From assembly GCF_028826155.1 (NCBI RefSeq), contig NZ_JAQGPN010000001.1, positions 1,865,501 to 1,929,500 of the forward strand: DNA of 64,000 nucleotides. The letters run 5' to 3'. The translations under genes were made by a program, and so were the position numbers. A model generated the notes under the pieces. That model worked only from the letters and a program-made list of their open reading frames with translations. It did not search any database and was not told the DNA's origin. The stretch is from Mesorhizobium shangrilense. GTDB lineage: Bacteria > Pseudomonadota > Alphaproteobacteria > Rhizobiales > Rhizobiaceae. Of this stretch, positions 34,271 through 42,634 are shown piece by piece. Position 1 is the stretch's first letter, and each line of letters starts with the position of its first letter.

Positions 34271-35524
34271 CTACTGCTTGGAGGCAGCCGCCTTCTGCAG
34301 CGCGCGAACCCTGTCGGCCAGGCTGACGACGACCTTGCCGTCGGCGTCGACAGGACGCGGTGCGTCGGGCGCTTGGGCGATCGCCTTGGCGGCGTCGGAA
34401 TCGCTGTCGCCCAGCATGATGGCCATGTTGACTACCTCTGCTGCGAGATTGCTGATCTGCTCCCGCAGGCTGGCGCTCGCAGGGCTTTGGGCACTGGAGT
34501 CCCGCGCGGCAGACGTCTCAAGCGCGCCAAGCTGGGCACGCAGTCTCTTGTTCTCGCGCAGGAGCGTAGCCAGACGTGTCTCCATGCGCGTGCGATCTCC
34601 CTTTGTCGCCATGTCGCCGCCAGCCCCGCCTTCGCCGCCCGCGCCCAAGGGCATGGACGCCAGTTGCTCGGTCAATTCGGCAACCTGACTTTCAAGCTTG
34701 AATCTCTCGGCGTTCGCTTCGGTCAGCTTCTCGCCAAGGTCGACCTCGACATCCGACAGGTCCTTCAACCGGTCTCTCAAGCGCGCCAGTTCCCTGCTGC
34801 GGCGGTCCAGCTTCTCCTCCCGATCGGCGGCGGTCGACATCAAGCTGTCGATCTTGGCCTGGAGATCCGCGGCTCGCTTTTTCTCCGTCCCCAGCGCGTC
34901 GGTAGAGGATTTGCGTTCCACGTCGAGAGCGTTGAAGCGACGGTCCGCCTCCCGCTGATCGCGGGCTGCCCGCGAAAGGTCGTCACTCAGCTTCTCGACC
35001 TCCGATTCACGTGCCGCCAGCTCGATCTGGCGGCCGCTGGCGGCCAAGGTCGCCTCGTCGAAGAGGCCGTTCAGGCGCTTCAGCTCGAGCGCGCGGGCCT
35101 CAAGGCTGCGGTTGGCTTCGTCGAGCCGGCCGGTGGTTTCCTGAAGCTGCTCCTCGCGGCGATGCAACTCGGCTGCGATCTCGGCGCTGCGTGAACCATG
35201 TGCAGCCGATGCGGCGGCTCCTTCGTCGCGCTCGGCCGTCAGCCGCTTCATGGTGTCCCGGTTGCGCGCGACTTCCGCGCTCTGCTCGGCCAGTTTCTGC
35301 TTCGCCTCTTTCAGGTTCATTTCGAGACGACGCGTGGTCATGGCGAACTCCGCCCGCAGCCTGTCCTTGTCCGCCTGCAGCTCGTTGAGCGTCAGCGGCA
35401 CGGACGCCTCGATGCGCCGCCGTGTCAGGTTGACTGCCCGCCGCCAGATTGCCGGCGCGATCATCAACGCGAGGAACGCGGCGCACAGGAAGCCGAGTGC
35501 GAAGAACAGGGCGGATTCAATCAC
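34271..35524 (-). CDS. Membrane-anchored coiled-coil protein
   Basis: A 417-residue protein when started at GTG 35524 (IESALFF...); the longer ATG start at 35584 would add a polar segment crossing an inverted repeat and seems less likely. One N-terminal membrane helix (about 3-27) is followed by 300 residues of heptad-rich coiled coil and a short Ala/Asp-rich tail. I recognise it only as a conserved hypothetical type of the Hyphomicrobiales. A scaffold or envelope role is possible but unsupported. Confidence 0.75.
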   Translation of the reverse strand: MIESALFFALGFLCAAFLALMIAPAIWRRAVNLTRRRIEASVPLTLNELQADKDRLRAEFAMTTRRLEMNLKEAKQKLAEQSAEVARNRDTMKRLTAERDEGAAASAAHGSRSAEIAAELHRREEQLQETTGRLDEANRSLEARALELKRLNGLFDEATLAASGRQIELAARESEVEKLSDDLSRAARDQREADRRFNALDVERKSSTDALGTEKKRAADLQAKIDSLMSTAADREEKLDRRSRELARLRDRLKDLSDVEVDLGEKLTEANAERFKLESQVAELTEQLASMPLGAGGEGGAGGDMATKGDRTRMETRLATLLRENKRLRAQLGALETSAARDSSAQSPASASLREQISNLAAEVVNMAIMLGDSDSDAAKAIAQAPDAPRPVDADGKVVVSLADRVRALQKAAASKQ

Positions 35525-35550
35525 CGGGCACGGATCCCACTGCGCAGAAC

Positions 35551-35582
35551 GACGGCGTGGCAAGCTTACTTGCCACGCCGTC
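35551..35582. terminator. Perfect 14-bp inverted repeat
   Basis: GACGGCGTGGCAAG at 35551-35564, a CTTA loop, and its exact complement at 35569-35582. It lies just upstream of the coiled-coil gene and downstream of DUF1134, so it probably ends DUF1134 transcription (leftward). No T-run follows on either strand, so it could instead be a regulatory hairpin. Confidence 0.55.
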
Positions 35583-35652
35583 ATTCCTTAAAGCCAGAGA
35601 GGCGGTCGATCCAGCCCGTCACGCTTTCAGGGCCTGGACCGAGACTTCGGCA

Positions 35653-36231
35653 TCAGAACGGATTCCAGGTCGGGCGCTGGGTCACCTTGAGGTAGCCGAC
35701 ATTCACGCCCAAGCGCGCTCCGACCCCGGTCCGTACCGGCACCAGCAGCATGTTTTCGTGCTTGAGCACGTTGACGCCGACGCCGGCGACCACATAGGCG
35801 GAGCCGGAGACGCCGATGAACCGGTGGTAGAGGGCGTCCACCGAATCCAGGTTGTAGACGAGCATCATCGTGCGCGAGCCCTGGCCGCCGAAATCCCAGC
35901 CCAGGGACGGGCCTTGCCAGAACAGCTTATGGTCGCCGGCGTTCTTGGTGTACAGCGTGCCCTCGCCGTAGGTCAGCCCGCCGACGAACGCGCCCGAGCC
36001 TTCTTCCCCGAGCACATAGCCGTTGGGGAGGCCATAGCTGGAGAAGATGTTCTCGACGGCGGTCGCCAGCCCGCCGGAAGTCGCCCCGAAGAAGCGATGG
36101 CCTGAATCGATGATCTCCTGGGCCGTGTATTCATTTGCAGCAACGGGCGCCGCGAGGCCGAGTCCTGTCAGAACGACTGTGATCGCGAACAGGGCGCGGG
36201 CGACGGTGCGCGACAGATATCGGGTGAACAT
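35653..36231 (-). CDS. DUF1134 exported protein
   Basis: A 192-residue protein with a signal peptide (cut near AAPVAA/N, residue 32) and the DUF1134 domain through the rest: EIIDSGHRFFGATSGGLA, YGLPNGYVLGEEGSGAFVGGL and LGWDFGGQGSRTMMLVYNL. DUF1134 proteins resemble YSC84-type lipid-binding envelope proteins in this glycine-rich pattern, but the function is unknown. It is transcribed divergently from chpT. Confidence 0.88.
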   Translation of the reverse strand: MFTRYLSRTVARALFAITVVLTGLGLAAPVAANEYTAQEIIDSGHRFFGATSGGLATAVENIFSSYGLPNGYVLGEEGSGAFVGGLTYGEGTLYTKNAGDHKLFWQGPSLGWDFGGQGSRTMMLVYNLDSVDALYHRFIGVSGSAYVVAGVGVNVLKHENMLLVPVRTGVGARLGVNVGYLKVTQRPTWNPF

Positions 36232-36545
36232 GCTTCCAAATCTCCATGCAGGAGCACATTGCCGACGCCTCTGATTCCTTCCTGCTTCTTGGCGGCCGAT
36301 CGGGAATCAATTGGGGCGATGCTAGGCCGTAATCCTTTTTCAACCATTAACCGATCACATGATCGAGGCCCAGCGCCGGCGCAGCCGTCGCCATTGGGCT
36401 GGGGCGGACAATTAGTCCAAGGGAAATTTTGAACCCGCCGGACTGAGGCCACACAAAACTTGTTAAAACTCGTTTGATTGCGATGATTCGGTGCCCGTCG
36501 CCGCTTGGCTGGCCGAAAATTTGAGAGATTGCGCGGAGACTATCG
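36232..36545. promoter_or_regulatory. Divergent DUF1134/chpT promoter region with GANTC sites
   Basis: 314 bases without a gene. It contains three GANTC sites (36273-36277, 36304-36308, 36485-36489), the target of the CcrM methylase that times cell-cycle genes in alphaproteobacteria. TTAA half-sites resembling CtrA boxes occur nearby (CATTAACC near 36350, GTTAAAAC near 36465), but no full TTAA-N7-TTAA box was found. Confidence 0.5.
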
Positions 36546-37193
36546 ATGGCTGAAATCTTCAACCTGTCCGCCGCGGAACTCGCGGCGCTTCTGTGCAGCC
36601 GGGTCTGCCACGACATCATTTCGCCGGTCGGCGCGGTCAACAACGGCCTTGAGCTTCTCGACGAGGGGGCGGCCGATGATGCGATGCAGCTGATCAGGAC
36701 GAGCGCGCGAAAGGCGTCTGCGCGGCTGCAGTTCGCCCGCATCGCGTTCGGTGCAGCCGGATCGGCAGGCATGCTCATCGATACCGGCGACGCCGAGGCG
36801 GTCGCCACGGCCTATCTCAAGGACGAGAAGCCGGAACTCACCTGGCAGGGCAGACGCGCCCTCTGGCCGAAGAACAAGGTGAAGCTCCTCCTCAACCTGC
36901 TCCTGATTGCGCATGCCGCGATCCCCAAGGGAGGGCGCATAACGGTTACGCTGGAAGACGTCGACACGGACCCGAAGTTCACGCTGGCATCGGCCGGCCC
37001 CGCCGCGCGCGTGCCGCCCAAGTTCCTTGAACTCCACACGGGCCAGAAGCCGGAGGAACCTATCGACGCCCACAGCGTGCAGCCCTACTACACGCTGCTG
37101 CTGGCGCGTGACGCGGACATGGAGATCAAGATCCATGTCAATCCCGAAGAGATCGTTTTTGGAGCGGTGTCCCGGGTCGCCGCGGCCGCATAG
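36546..37193 (+). CDS. chpT: Histidine phosphotransferase ChpT
   Basis: A 215-residue ChpT. The phospho-accepting His22 lies in CHDIISPVGAVNNGLELL, and the C-terminal domain resembles a degenerate HATPase (LLLNLLLIAHAAIPKGG, QPYYTLLLARD). ChpT dimerises and passes phosphate from CckA to CtrA and CpdR. Its position beside ctrA agrees. The start is the ATG at 36546; GGAG lies at 36536-36539. Confidence 0.93.
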   Translation: MAEIFNLSAAELAALLCSRVCHDIISPVGAVNNGLELLDEGAADDAMQLIRTSARKASARLQFARIAFGAAGSAGMLIDTGDAEAVATAYLKDEKPELTWQGRRALWPKNKVKLLLNLLLIAHAAIPKGGRITVTLEDVDTDPKFTLASAGPAARVPPKFLELHTGQKPEEPIDAHSVQPYYTLLLARDADMEIKIHVNPEEIVFGAVSRVAAAA

Positions 37194-37344
37194 CCGCGGC
37201 ATCGCTACACGCGCTGGTTGCTTTTCCGCTGATTGATGAAAATTTTACCTACCCTGTTCCCCTGATTTTTACGCGCCGCGTCTAGTGTGCATCCGTCGTT
37301 GCCGATGGGGCGGCAGTGGTGGGACGCATTTGGGGGAATGGGAC

Positions 37345-37713
37345 ATGAAGCGCTGCCTGTTTGTGGATGATTCCAACGTCATCCGGAAGGTCGCGAAAAG
37401 GATCCTGACGGGGCCTGACGTACTTGTTCTCGAGGCTGGCACGGGCTTCGAGGCGATCGACATGTGCGCCGAGTACATGCCGGACTACATTCTCGTTGAC
37501 GCCGTCCTCCCCGATCTCCCGGTGGAGGATTTCATCCGCAACGTGCGATCCATTCAGGGATCGACCCCGCCCCGTATCGCGATCTGCCTGACGGAAATGG
37601 ACGTTCCGGCCATCATGCGCGCCAAGCGCGCAGGGGCGCAGGGCTATCTGCTGAAGCCGTTCGACCGCGCTCAGCTCCTCGACAATTTTCGCGTCCTCCA
37701 GGCCGCCGCCTGA
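37345..37713 (+). CDS. CheY-like single-domain response regulator
   Basis: A 122-residue receiver domain with no output domain: acidic pair in CLFVDDSNVIRK, phospho-acceptor Asp in ILVDAVLPDLP and the conserved Lys in LLKPFDR. ATG 37345 is chosen because the receiver fold begins there. Set between chpT and ctrA, it may receive phosphate from or compete for ChpT/CckA, but it could serve chemotaxis. It is not an obvious CpdR or DivK. Confidence 0.88.
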   Translation: MKRCLFVDDSNVIRKVAKRILTGPDVLVLEAGTGFEAIDMCAEYMPDYILVDAVLPDLPVEDFIRNVRSIQGSTPPRIAICLTEMDVPAIMRAKRAGAQGYLLKPFDRAQLLDNFRVLQAAA

Positions 37714-37733
37714 ATCCAAACAGCCCAAACAGA

Positions 37734-37756
37734 AAGCCCGGCGCATGGCCGGGCTT
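37734..37756. terminator. Bidirectional terminator candidate
   Basis: A 9-bp perfect stem AAGCCCGGC (37734-37742) with its complement at 37748-37756 and a 5-base loop, between the convergent CheY-like gene and ctrA. The T-tracts are short on both strands. Confidence 0.55.
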
Positions 37757-37786
37757 GATGAGGTAGGCGATCGATCCAATCGACGA

Positions 37787-38482
37787 TCAGGCGCTCTCGC
37801 GCATGTCTTCCGGCTCGCGCAGCACGTAGCCGCGGCCCCAGACGGTCTCGATGTAGTTCTGGCTGCCGGAGGCGGCGTCGAGCTTCTTGCGCAGCTTGCA
37901 GATGAAGACGTCGATGATCTTCAGCTCCGGCTCGTCCATGCCGCCATAAAGGTGGTTGAGGAACATTTCCTTGGTGAGCGTGGTGCCCTTGCGGAGCGAG
38001 AGCAGCTCCAGCATCTGGTATTCCTTGCCGGTGAGATGGACGCGCTGTCCACCGACCTCGACCGTCTTGGCGTCGAGATTGACGATCAGGTCGCCGGTGG
38101 TGATGACCGACTGGGCGTGGCCCTTGGAGCGGCGCACGATGGCATGGATGCGGGCGACGAGCTCGTCCTTGTGGAACGGCTTGGTCATGTAGTCGTCGGC
38201 GCCGAAGCCCAGGCCGCGGACCTTGTCTTCGATGCCGGCCATGCCGGACAGGATCAGGATGGGCGTCTTCACCTTCGACAGGCGCAGCGTGCGCAGCACC
38301 TCGTATCCCGACATGTCCGGGAGGTTCAGGTCGAGGAGAATGATGTCGTAGTCGTAGAGCTTGCCGAGATCCACGCCCTCTTCGCCGAGGTCGGTCGTGT
38401 AGACGTTGAAGCTCTCGGATTTAAGCATCAGTTCGATGCTCTGTGCAGTCGCACTGTCGTCTTCGATCAGCAGAACACGCAT
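37787..38482 (-). CDS. ctrA: Cell-cycle master regulator CtrA
   Basis: A 231-residue OmpR-type regulator. The receiver has phospho-acceptor Asp51 ([16 protein letters not shown]) and [14 protein letters not shown]. The winged-helix output domain is nearly canonical CtrA ([32 protein letters not shown], then KLDAASG and [11 protein letters not shown]). The start is ATG 38482 (MRVLLIEDD); a longer frame is rejected. CtrA binds TTAA-type boxes to control division, DNA replication and motility. The C terminus ends SA rather than the AA of Caulobacter. Confidence 0.97.
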   Translation of the reverse strand: MRVLLIEDDSATAQSIELMLKSESFNVYTTDLGEEGVDLGKLYDYDIILLDLNLPDMSGYEVLRTLRLSKVKTPILILSGMAGIEDKVRGLGFGADDYMTKPFHKDELVARIHAIVRRSKGHAQSVITTGDLIVNLDAKTVEVGGQRVHLTGKEYQMLELLSLRKGTTLTKEMFLNHLYGGMDEPELKIIDVFICKLRKKLDAASGSQNYIETVWGRGYVLREPEDMRESA

Positions 38483-38912
38483 TTCATTCCCCTTTTGCCG
38501 CTGAACGGGTCCGCGATCCCCCGACGCTGCGGCAGTGATGCCTCGTTGAGGCTGCCATCGATTGGTTAACAAAACCTGATTCCGCTTCGGGAGCGATATC
38601 AGATTCTTTAACCTCCTTGTACACTCACTCGCAAAAAAGCCTGGCCAATCAACACGGGGCCCTGCGCTTTGGCCGCTGACCGCATCCGCTACGCACCTTT
38701 CAGACGATCAAAATCCGCCGTCCGATTTTTACCCCGCCTTAAGGCCTCGCTCCTATGATTAACAATGCCCGTAAACGAAAGGTTACCAGCGGGCCACCCT
38801 ATTAGGATTCTGTTTCCGAAAGGGTGTTTCCGACCCCTCGCTCGGGGATTTGCAGCGCGGGGGTCGGCGCCGAAAGGCAGAGTTGTGTGTGCGTGTTCGG
38901 GAGTTTGTAGGC
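38483..38912. promoter_or_regulatory. ctrA/fliJ divergent control region
   Basis: 430 bases without a gene. Three GANTC sites (38578-38582, 38602-38606, 38806-38810) mark likely CcrM control of ctrA. TTAAC half-sites occur near 38566, 38608 and 38759. Two of the GANTC sites lie about 100-125 bases upstream of ctrA, as expected for a methylation-timed promoter. Confidence 0.6.
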
Positions 38913-39290
38913 ATGAAATCTCGTGAGAATCTCGTGCGGCTAAAGCAATTTCAAGTCGGCGAGAAACGGCGGCATCTCATGCAGCTGGACATGATGATTG
39001 CCGAGTTCGAGCGGATGGCGACCGAACTGGAAGTCCAGGTCGCTGCCGAAGAGAAGAAATCGGGCATCACCGACATCAACCATTTCGCCTATCCAACCTT
39101 CGCCAAAGCGGCGCGCCAGCGCCGGGACAATCTGCGAGCGTCACAGAATGATCTGCTTCAGCAACGCGCTCTTGCACAATCCATACTCGCCGAAGCTGAA
39201 GCGGAGCTGTCCAAAGCGGAGATGCTGGAGTCGCGCGACACCAAGGCGCGCGAAGTCGAGCCGGTTGCGCGCGGCGTCATGATCGGCTGA
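38913..39290 (+). CDS. fliJ: FliJ-like flagellar export chaperone
   Basis: A 125-residue, almost wholly helical coiled-coil protein (LVRLKQFQVGEKRRHLMQLDMMIAEFERMA, then NLRASQNDLLQQRALAQSILAEAEAELSKAEM). Size, charge and the neighbouring ctrA fit the FliJ-like gene found here in Rhizobiales. FliJ binds the flagellar export ATPase FliI. No other flagellar gene is in the window, so the name rests on pattern and position. Confidence 0.7.
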   Translation: MKSRENLVRLKQFQVGEKRRHLMQLDMMIAEFERMATELEVQVAAEEKKSGITDINHFAYPTFAKAARQRRDNLRASQNDLLQQRALAQSILAEAEAELSKAEMLESRDTKAREVEPVARGVMIG

Positions 39291-39346
39291 GGCATTGCCA
39301 GCGGCGCTTCCGCAGCCGAGGCGAAAGCCCGATCTTGTGGATACGT

Positions 39347-40153
39347 CTAACACCTTCGCTGTCGCGCCAGATGATGGAGGGCGATCGCGGAGGCCGCGGC
39401 CACGTTGAGGCTGTCAAAACCTTCCGCCATCGCGATGCGGGCTGTCGCGATCCTCGACAGGATCTCGGGAGACAGGCCTTCGCCTTCGGTTCCGAGGAAG
39501 AGCGCGGTGGGACCCGCCGGCCGCAGGTCCATCAGGTCCGCCGCCCCGGCCGGCGACATGGCGATCATCCCAAACCCTTGCGCTGCAAGCTTCTCGATGA
39601 TCCCCGCCGCACTGGGGGCGACAAAGAACGGCACCTTGAGCGCCGCGCCGACCGAAACCCGGATCGCCTTGCGGTAGAGCGGATCGCAGCAGGTCTGGTC
39701 GAGCAGCACGGCGTCGACGCCGAAGGCCGCCGCGTTGCGGAAGATCGCGCCGACATTGTCATGATTCGAGATGCCGACGAGGACGACGACCAACGCGTCG
39801 GGCGGCAGGCTGTTCAACTCGTCGACGAGCTCTGCCGCGGGGCGGCGTCTGCCGATCGCCAGGACGCCGCGATGCAGATGGAAGCCGGCTACACGGTCGA
39901 GAACGTCGCCGTCGGCCACGTAGACCGGCGTCTCCGGCGGGGCGACGGCAAGCGTTGGCGCCATGCCCGGCAGGCGGTTCTCCAGCAGCAGCACGGACTC
40001 GACCTCGAAACGCCGCGCCGCGAAGAGCACGTTGAGCACGACCTTGCCCTCCGCCACGAAGAGGCCGTGGCGGCCCTTGAGATCGCGCTCCCGGATGTCA
40101 CGATAGGCGGCAATTCGGGGGTCGTCGGGATCGGTGATGCGGATGGGAACCAT
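39347..40153 (-). CDS. SpoU/TrmH-family RNA 2'-O-methyltransferase
   Basis: A 268-residue SPOUT methyltransferase with all three motifs: motif 1 VGISNHDNVGAIFRNAAAFG, motif 2 ALFLGTEGEGLSPE and motif 3 SLNVAAASAIALH, which form the trefoil-knot AdoMet site. A substrate-binding N-terminal domain (FVAEGKVVLNVLF) precedes it. It methylates ribose in tRNA or rRNA; the exact target cannot be assigned. Confidence 0.9.
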   Translation of the reverse strand: MVPIRITDPDDPRIAAYRDIRERDLKGRHGLFVAEGKVVLNVLFAARRFEVESVLLLENRLPGMAPTLAVAPPETPVYVADGDVLDRVAGFHLHRGVLAIGRRRPAAELVDELNSLPPDALVVVLVGISNHDNVGAIFRNAAAFGVDAVLLDQTCCDPLYRKAIRVSVGAALKVPFFVAPSAAGIIEKLAAQGFGMIAMSPAGAADLMDLRPAGPTALFLGTEGEGLSPEILSRIATARIAMAEGFDSLNVAAASAIALHHLARQRRC

Positions 40154-40282
40154 CCGATCATCTCTCGGCCGCCGGCCTGAGACGTGTCAACAGGGGCCGC
40201 CCGGAAACCGCCGGAAACGGCGTGGCGGCATGCGTTCGCTGTCAGCAAGAGCAGCATGCGAGCTGGCTGCGCGCCGGGCGCT

Positions 40283-40501
40283 TCATTCTTGTGAGGATGC
40301 AAGCCTTGCCGGATAGCCCGCGCCTTTGATCGCGGCAACGAGCGCCGAAGGATCGACCCCGTCACCCGCACGCACCAACGCCTCTCCGTCATCGACCTTC
40401 ACGTCGACCGATTGGACGTGCTCGACGCCCGACAATGCGCGCTCCACGGCGCGCGCGCATCCGCCGCAGTGCATCCCTTCAACCTTCAACTGGACAAGCA
40501 T
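40283..40501 (-). CDS. Small heavy-metal-associated (CopZ-like) protein
   Basis: A 72-residue stand-alone HMA domain with the metal site GMHCGGCARAV (CxxC at Cys12 and Cys15) and the beta-alpha-beta pattern VEHVQSVDVKVDDGEALV. Such proteins chaperone Cu(I) or Zn. No copper ATPase or CueR-type regulator lies beside it, so the partner is elsewhere. Confidence 0.88.
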   Translation of the reverse strand: MLVQLKVEGMHCGGCARAVERALSGVEHVQSVDVKVDDGEALVRAGDGVDPSALVAAIKGAGYPARLASSQE

Positions 40502-40593
40502 TCTTGGTCTCCGCAATCTGAACAGAAGCGGAGATAGGAGTTCCAGCCACTGGAAGGTCAATAGGGTCCGCCGCGCAAAATGCGGTCGGGACG

Positions 40594-41367
40594 TCAGCTT
40601 GCCTCGGTCGCCGCCTCGCGGGCCGTGCGGGCCATGGCGACCAGCGCCGGGCGCATCTCGGAGGCGTCCTTCAGCGGTTCGCGGAAGAAGACGCGAAGGC
40701 ACTTGTCGCCGTCGACCAGGTCCATTCCGTCGAGGTCCACGCCGCTCATCTTCCACGAGGCCGACGACTTGTCGCCGCCGAAGTGCCGGGCATAGAGCGC
40801 GATCGCCTCGAGGTGATCCTCGTTCATGTGGTCGATGGCGCTCTGCTCGCTCGTGGCGAGGGCCTCGACAGCCGGCCCATCGAGGACGAAATCCGCCCGG
40901 GTGAGGGCGTAGGCCTTGCCGAAGCCGCCGTTCAGCGAAGCGCGCTCGATTTCCAGCCGGAAGTAAGAGAAATCGCCGAGACCCGCATAGAGCTTGGCCT
41001 TCGGGTTGCGGTTGAGATAGCGGCGCGCGACGCGCTCGTGTTCGGCGTCGTCCTTTTCGATGCGGCGCGCCTTGCAGGTCAGCGTGATGCGCGGATGGGC
41101 GAGGGGATCGCCCTTGCCGGTCTCGCCGACGAGCAGCGAGCAGCGCGGATCGGCGAGAATCGCCGGGGTATGCGCCGCAAGCATCGAAGTGAGGATGACC
41201 GGCGTGCCGTCGGCATCCGTGGCGACGCCGACGCGGGTGGCGATCGGACCGCCGGACTGCGGATCGATGACCGCCAGCGCGCCGTACCGCGCCGACCGGA
41301 TCAGCGTCTTGGCGAGGCGGATCGCCTCGGCATCGGTTTCACGCAGGACGTCTCGCTTCTTTTCCAC
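40594..41367 (-). CDS. HugZ-like haem/FMN-binding pyridoxamine-oxidase-fold protein
   Basis: A 257-residue protein if started at GTG 41367; the frame reaches an ATG at 41457, but the extra 30 residues look unconserved. The N-terminal split-barrel (LIRSARYGALAVIDPQSGGP, CSLLVGETGKGDPLAHPRITL) is the PNPOx fold and the C-terminal part (AIDHMNEDHLEAIALYARHF) is the DUF2470 domain of HugZ-type haem proteins. A role in haem use or iron metabolism is likely from the family. Confidence 0.82.
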   Translation of the reverse strand: MEKKRDVLRETDAEAIRLAKTLIRSARYGALAVIDPQSGGPIATRVGVATDADGTPVILTSMLAAHTPAILADPRCSLLVGETGKGDPLAHPRITLTCKARRIEKDDAEHERVARRYLNRNPKAKLYAGLGDFSYFRLEIERASLNGGFGKAYALTRADFVLDGPAVEALATSEQSAIDHMNEDHLEAIALYARHFGGDKSSASWKMSGVDLDGMDLVDGDKCLRVFFREPLKDASEMRPALVAMARTAREAATEAS

Positions 41368-41488
41368 AGCACGCTCTAAAGTAGATTGATTTAGTCCACT
41401 TATTGCAGCGTATTGCTCGCTTCGGCAAGCGCTTTCAGCCTCCACGGCGCGCGGCAAACACCTGCGCGCCGTTCGTGCGGCAGCTGGC

Positions 41489-42250
41489 CTACTTCGGGGC
41501 CATACGGATGGCTCCGTCGAGGCGGATCACTTCGCCGTTGAGCATCTGGTTCTCGACGATGTGGACGGCAAGCGCCGCGTACTCCGAGGGCTCGCCGAGG
41601 CGGGGCGGGAAGGGCACGGCGGCGCCGAGCGAATCCTGCACGTCCTGCGGCATGCCTGCCATCATCGGCGTCTTGAAGATGCCCGGCGCAATCGTCATCA
41701 CGCGGATGCCGGAGCGCGCGAGATCGCGCGCCACCGGCAGCGTCATGCCGACCACGCCGCCCTTGGACGACGAGTACGCAGCCTGGCCGATCTGTCCGTC
41801 ATAGGCCGCGACCGAGGCCGTGTTGATGACGACGCCGCGCTCGCCACCGGCTAGCGGCTCGAGCTTCTGGGCGCGGTCGGCGACGAGGCGGATCATGTTG
41901 AAGGTGCCGATGAGGTTGACCTCGATCACCTTGCGGTAAAGGTCGAGGGCATGCGGACCGTCCTTGCCGACCGTCTTCTGGCCGATGGCGATGCCGGCGC
42001 AGTTCACCAGGATGCGCGGCTCGCCGAGGCGGGCGGCGACCTCGGCGACCGCAGCCTCGCCGCTCTCTGCGCTGGAGACGTCGCACTTGACGGCGATGCC
42101 GCCGATCTCTGCGGCGGTCTTTTCGGCGCGATCCAAGCTGATGTCGAAGAGGGCAACCTTGGCGCCCCTGGCGGCCAGCGCCCGCGCCGTCGCCTCACCC
42201 AGCCCCGAACCGCCTCCGGTAACGATGGCGACCTGTTGCGATGGGTTCAT
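41489..42250 (-). CDS. Short-chain dehydrogenase (3-hydroxyacyl-CoA type)
   Basis: A 253-residue classical SDR with nucleotide motif TGGGSGLG (residues 11-18), NCAG, and the catalytic Ser and YSSSK. The phrases [25 protein letters not shown] and [10 protein letters not shown] resemble type-II 3-hydroxyacyl-CoA dehydrogenases (HSD10-like) of fatty-acid degradation. NAD(H) preference is suggested by Asp at the end of beta-2 (LFDIS). An acyl-CoA dehydrogenase gene lies 3 kb away. Confidence 0.88.
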   Translation of the reverse strand: MNPSQQVAIVTGGGSGLGEATARALAARGAKVALFDISLDRAEKTAAEIGGIAVKCDVSSAESGEAAVAEVAARLGEPRILVNCAGIAIGQKTVGKDGPHALDLYRKVIEVNLIGTFNMIRLVADRAQKLEPLAGGERGVVINTASVAAYDGQIGQAAYSSSKGGVVGMTLPVARDLARSGIRVMTIAPGIFKTPMMAGMPQDVQDSLGAAVPFPPRLGEPSEYAALAVHIVENQMLNGEVIRLDGAIRMAPK

Positions 42251-42359
42251 GTGCGCTCTCCTTCATGCGTTTGGCCGCCATCTACGCGCGCGAGGGGAGG
42301 GGAGGCAAGTAGAAGGAGGGAGACGCGCACGGTACGCCTACTACGTTTAGTTGTATGTA

Positions 42360-42388
42360 TTGAGTGATGCTATTTTTGGTTGTATAGT
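42360..42388 (+). promoter_or_regulatory. Candidate sigma-70 promoter of the accessory insert
   Basis: TTGAGT at 42360-42365 and TATAGT at 42383-42388 with a 17-base spacer, in an AT-rich stretch just upstream of the small secreted gene. A start site near 42395 would leave a 20-base leader. Confidence 0.5.
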
Positions 42389-42414
42389 GGTCTGCGCTTT
42401 CTGGGGATCGTCTC

Positions 42415-42630
42415 GTGGACCGCTGGCGGGCACTGCGCATCATCCTGGCGATAGCAACTCTGGCGATCCTTATGTCGCTTCGAGCAAGCTTTGCGCAGGT
42501 ACCCCCGCACGTTCCAGGCACGATATGCTTCACGCCATACTTCTGGTGCTGGGCCAATCCACCCGGACCGCCGGGTTACCCGTGTGGGTGTCCGTCCACG
42601 TGGGGTTACGTGCCAGGTGTTCTGGGATGA
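42415..42630 (+). CDS. Small secreted Pro/Cys/Trp-rich protein
   Basis: A 71-residue product starting at GTG 42415, with GGGGA about 8 bases upstream. Residues 1-27 form a clear signal peptide (basic start, LAIATLAILMS core, SFA/Q cleavage). The 44-residue mature peptide is unusual: three Cys, many Pro and Gly, and several aromatic residues (FTPYFWCWANPP, GCPSTWGYVPG). I know no matching family. It ends 4 bases before the next gene, so the two are probably translated together. It could also be spurious. Confidence 0.6.
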   Translation: MDRWRALRIILAIATLAILMSLRASFAQVPPHVPGTICFTPYFWCWANPPGPPGYPCGCPSTWGYVPGVLG

Positions 42631-42634
42631 TCCT

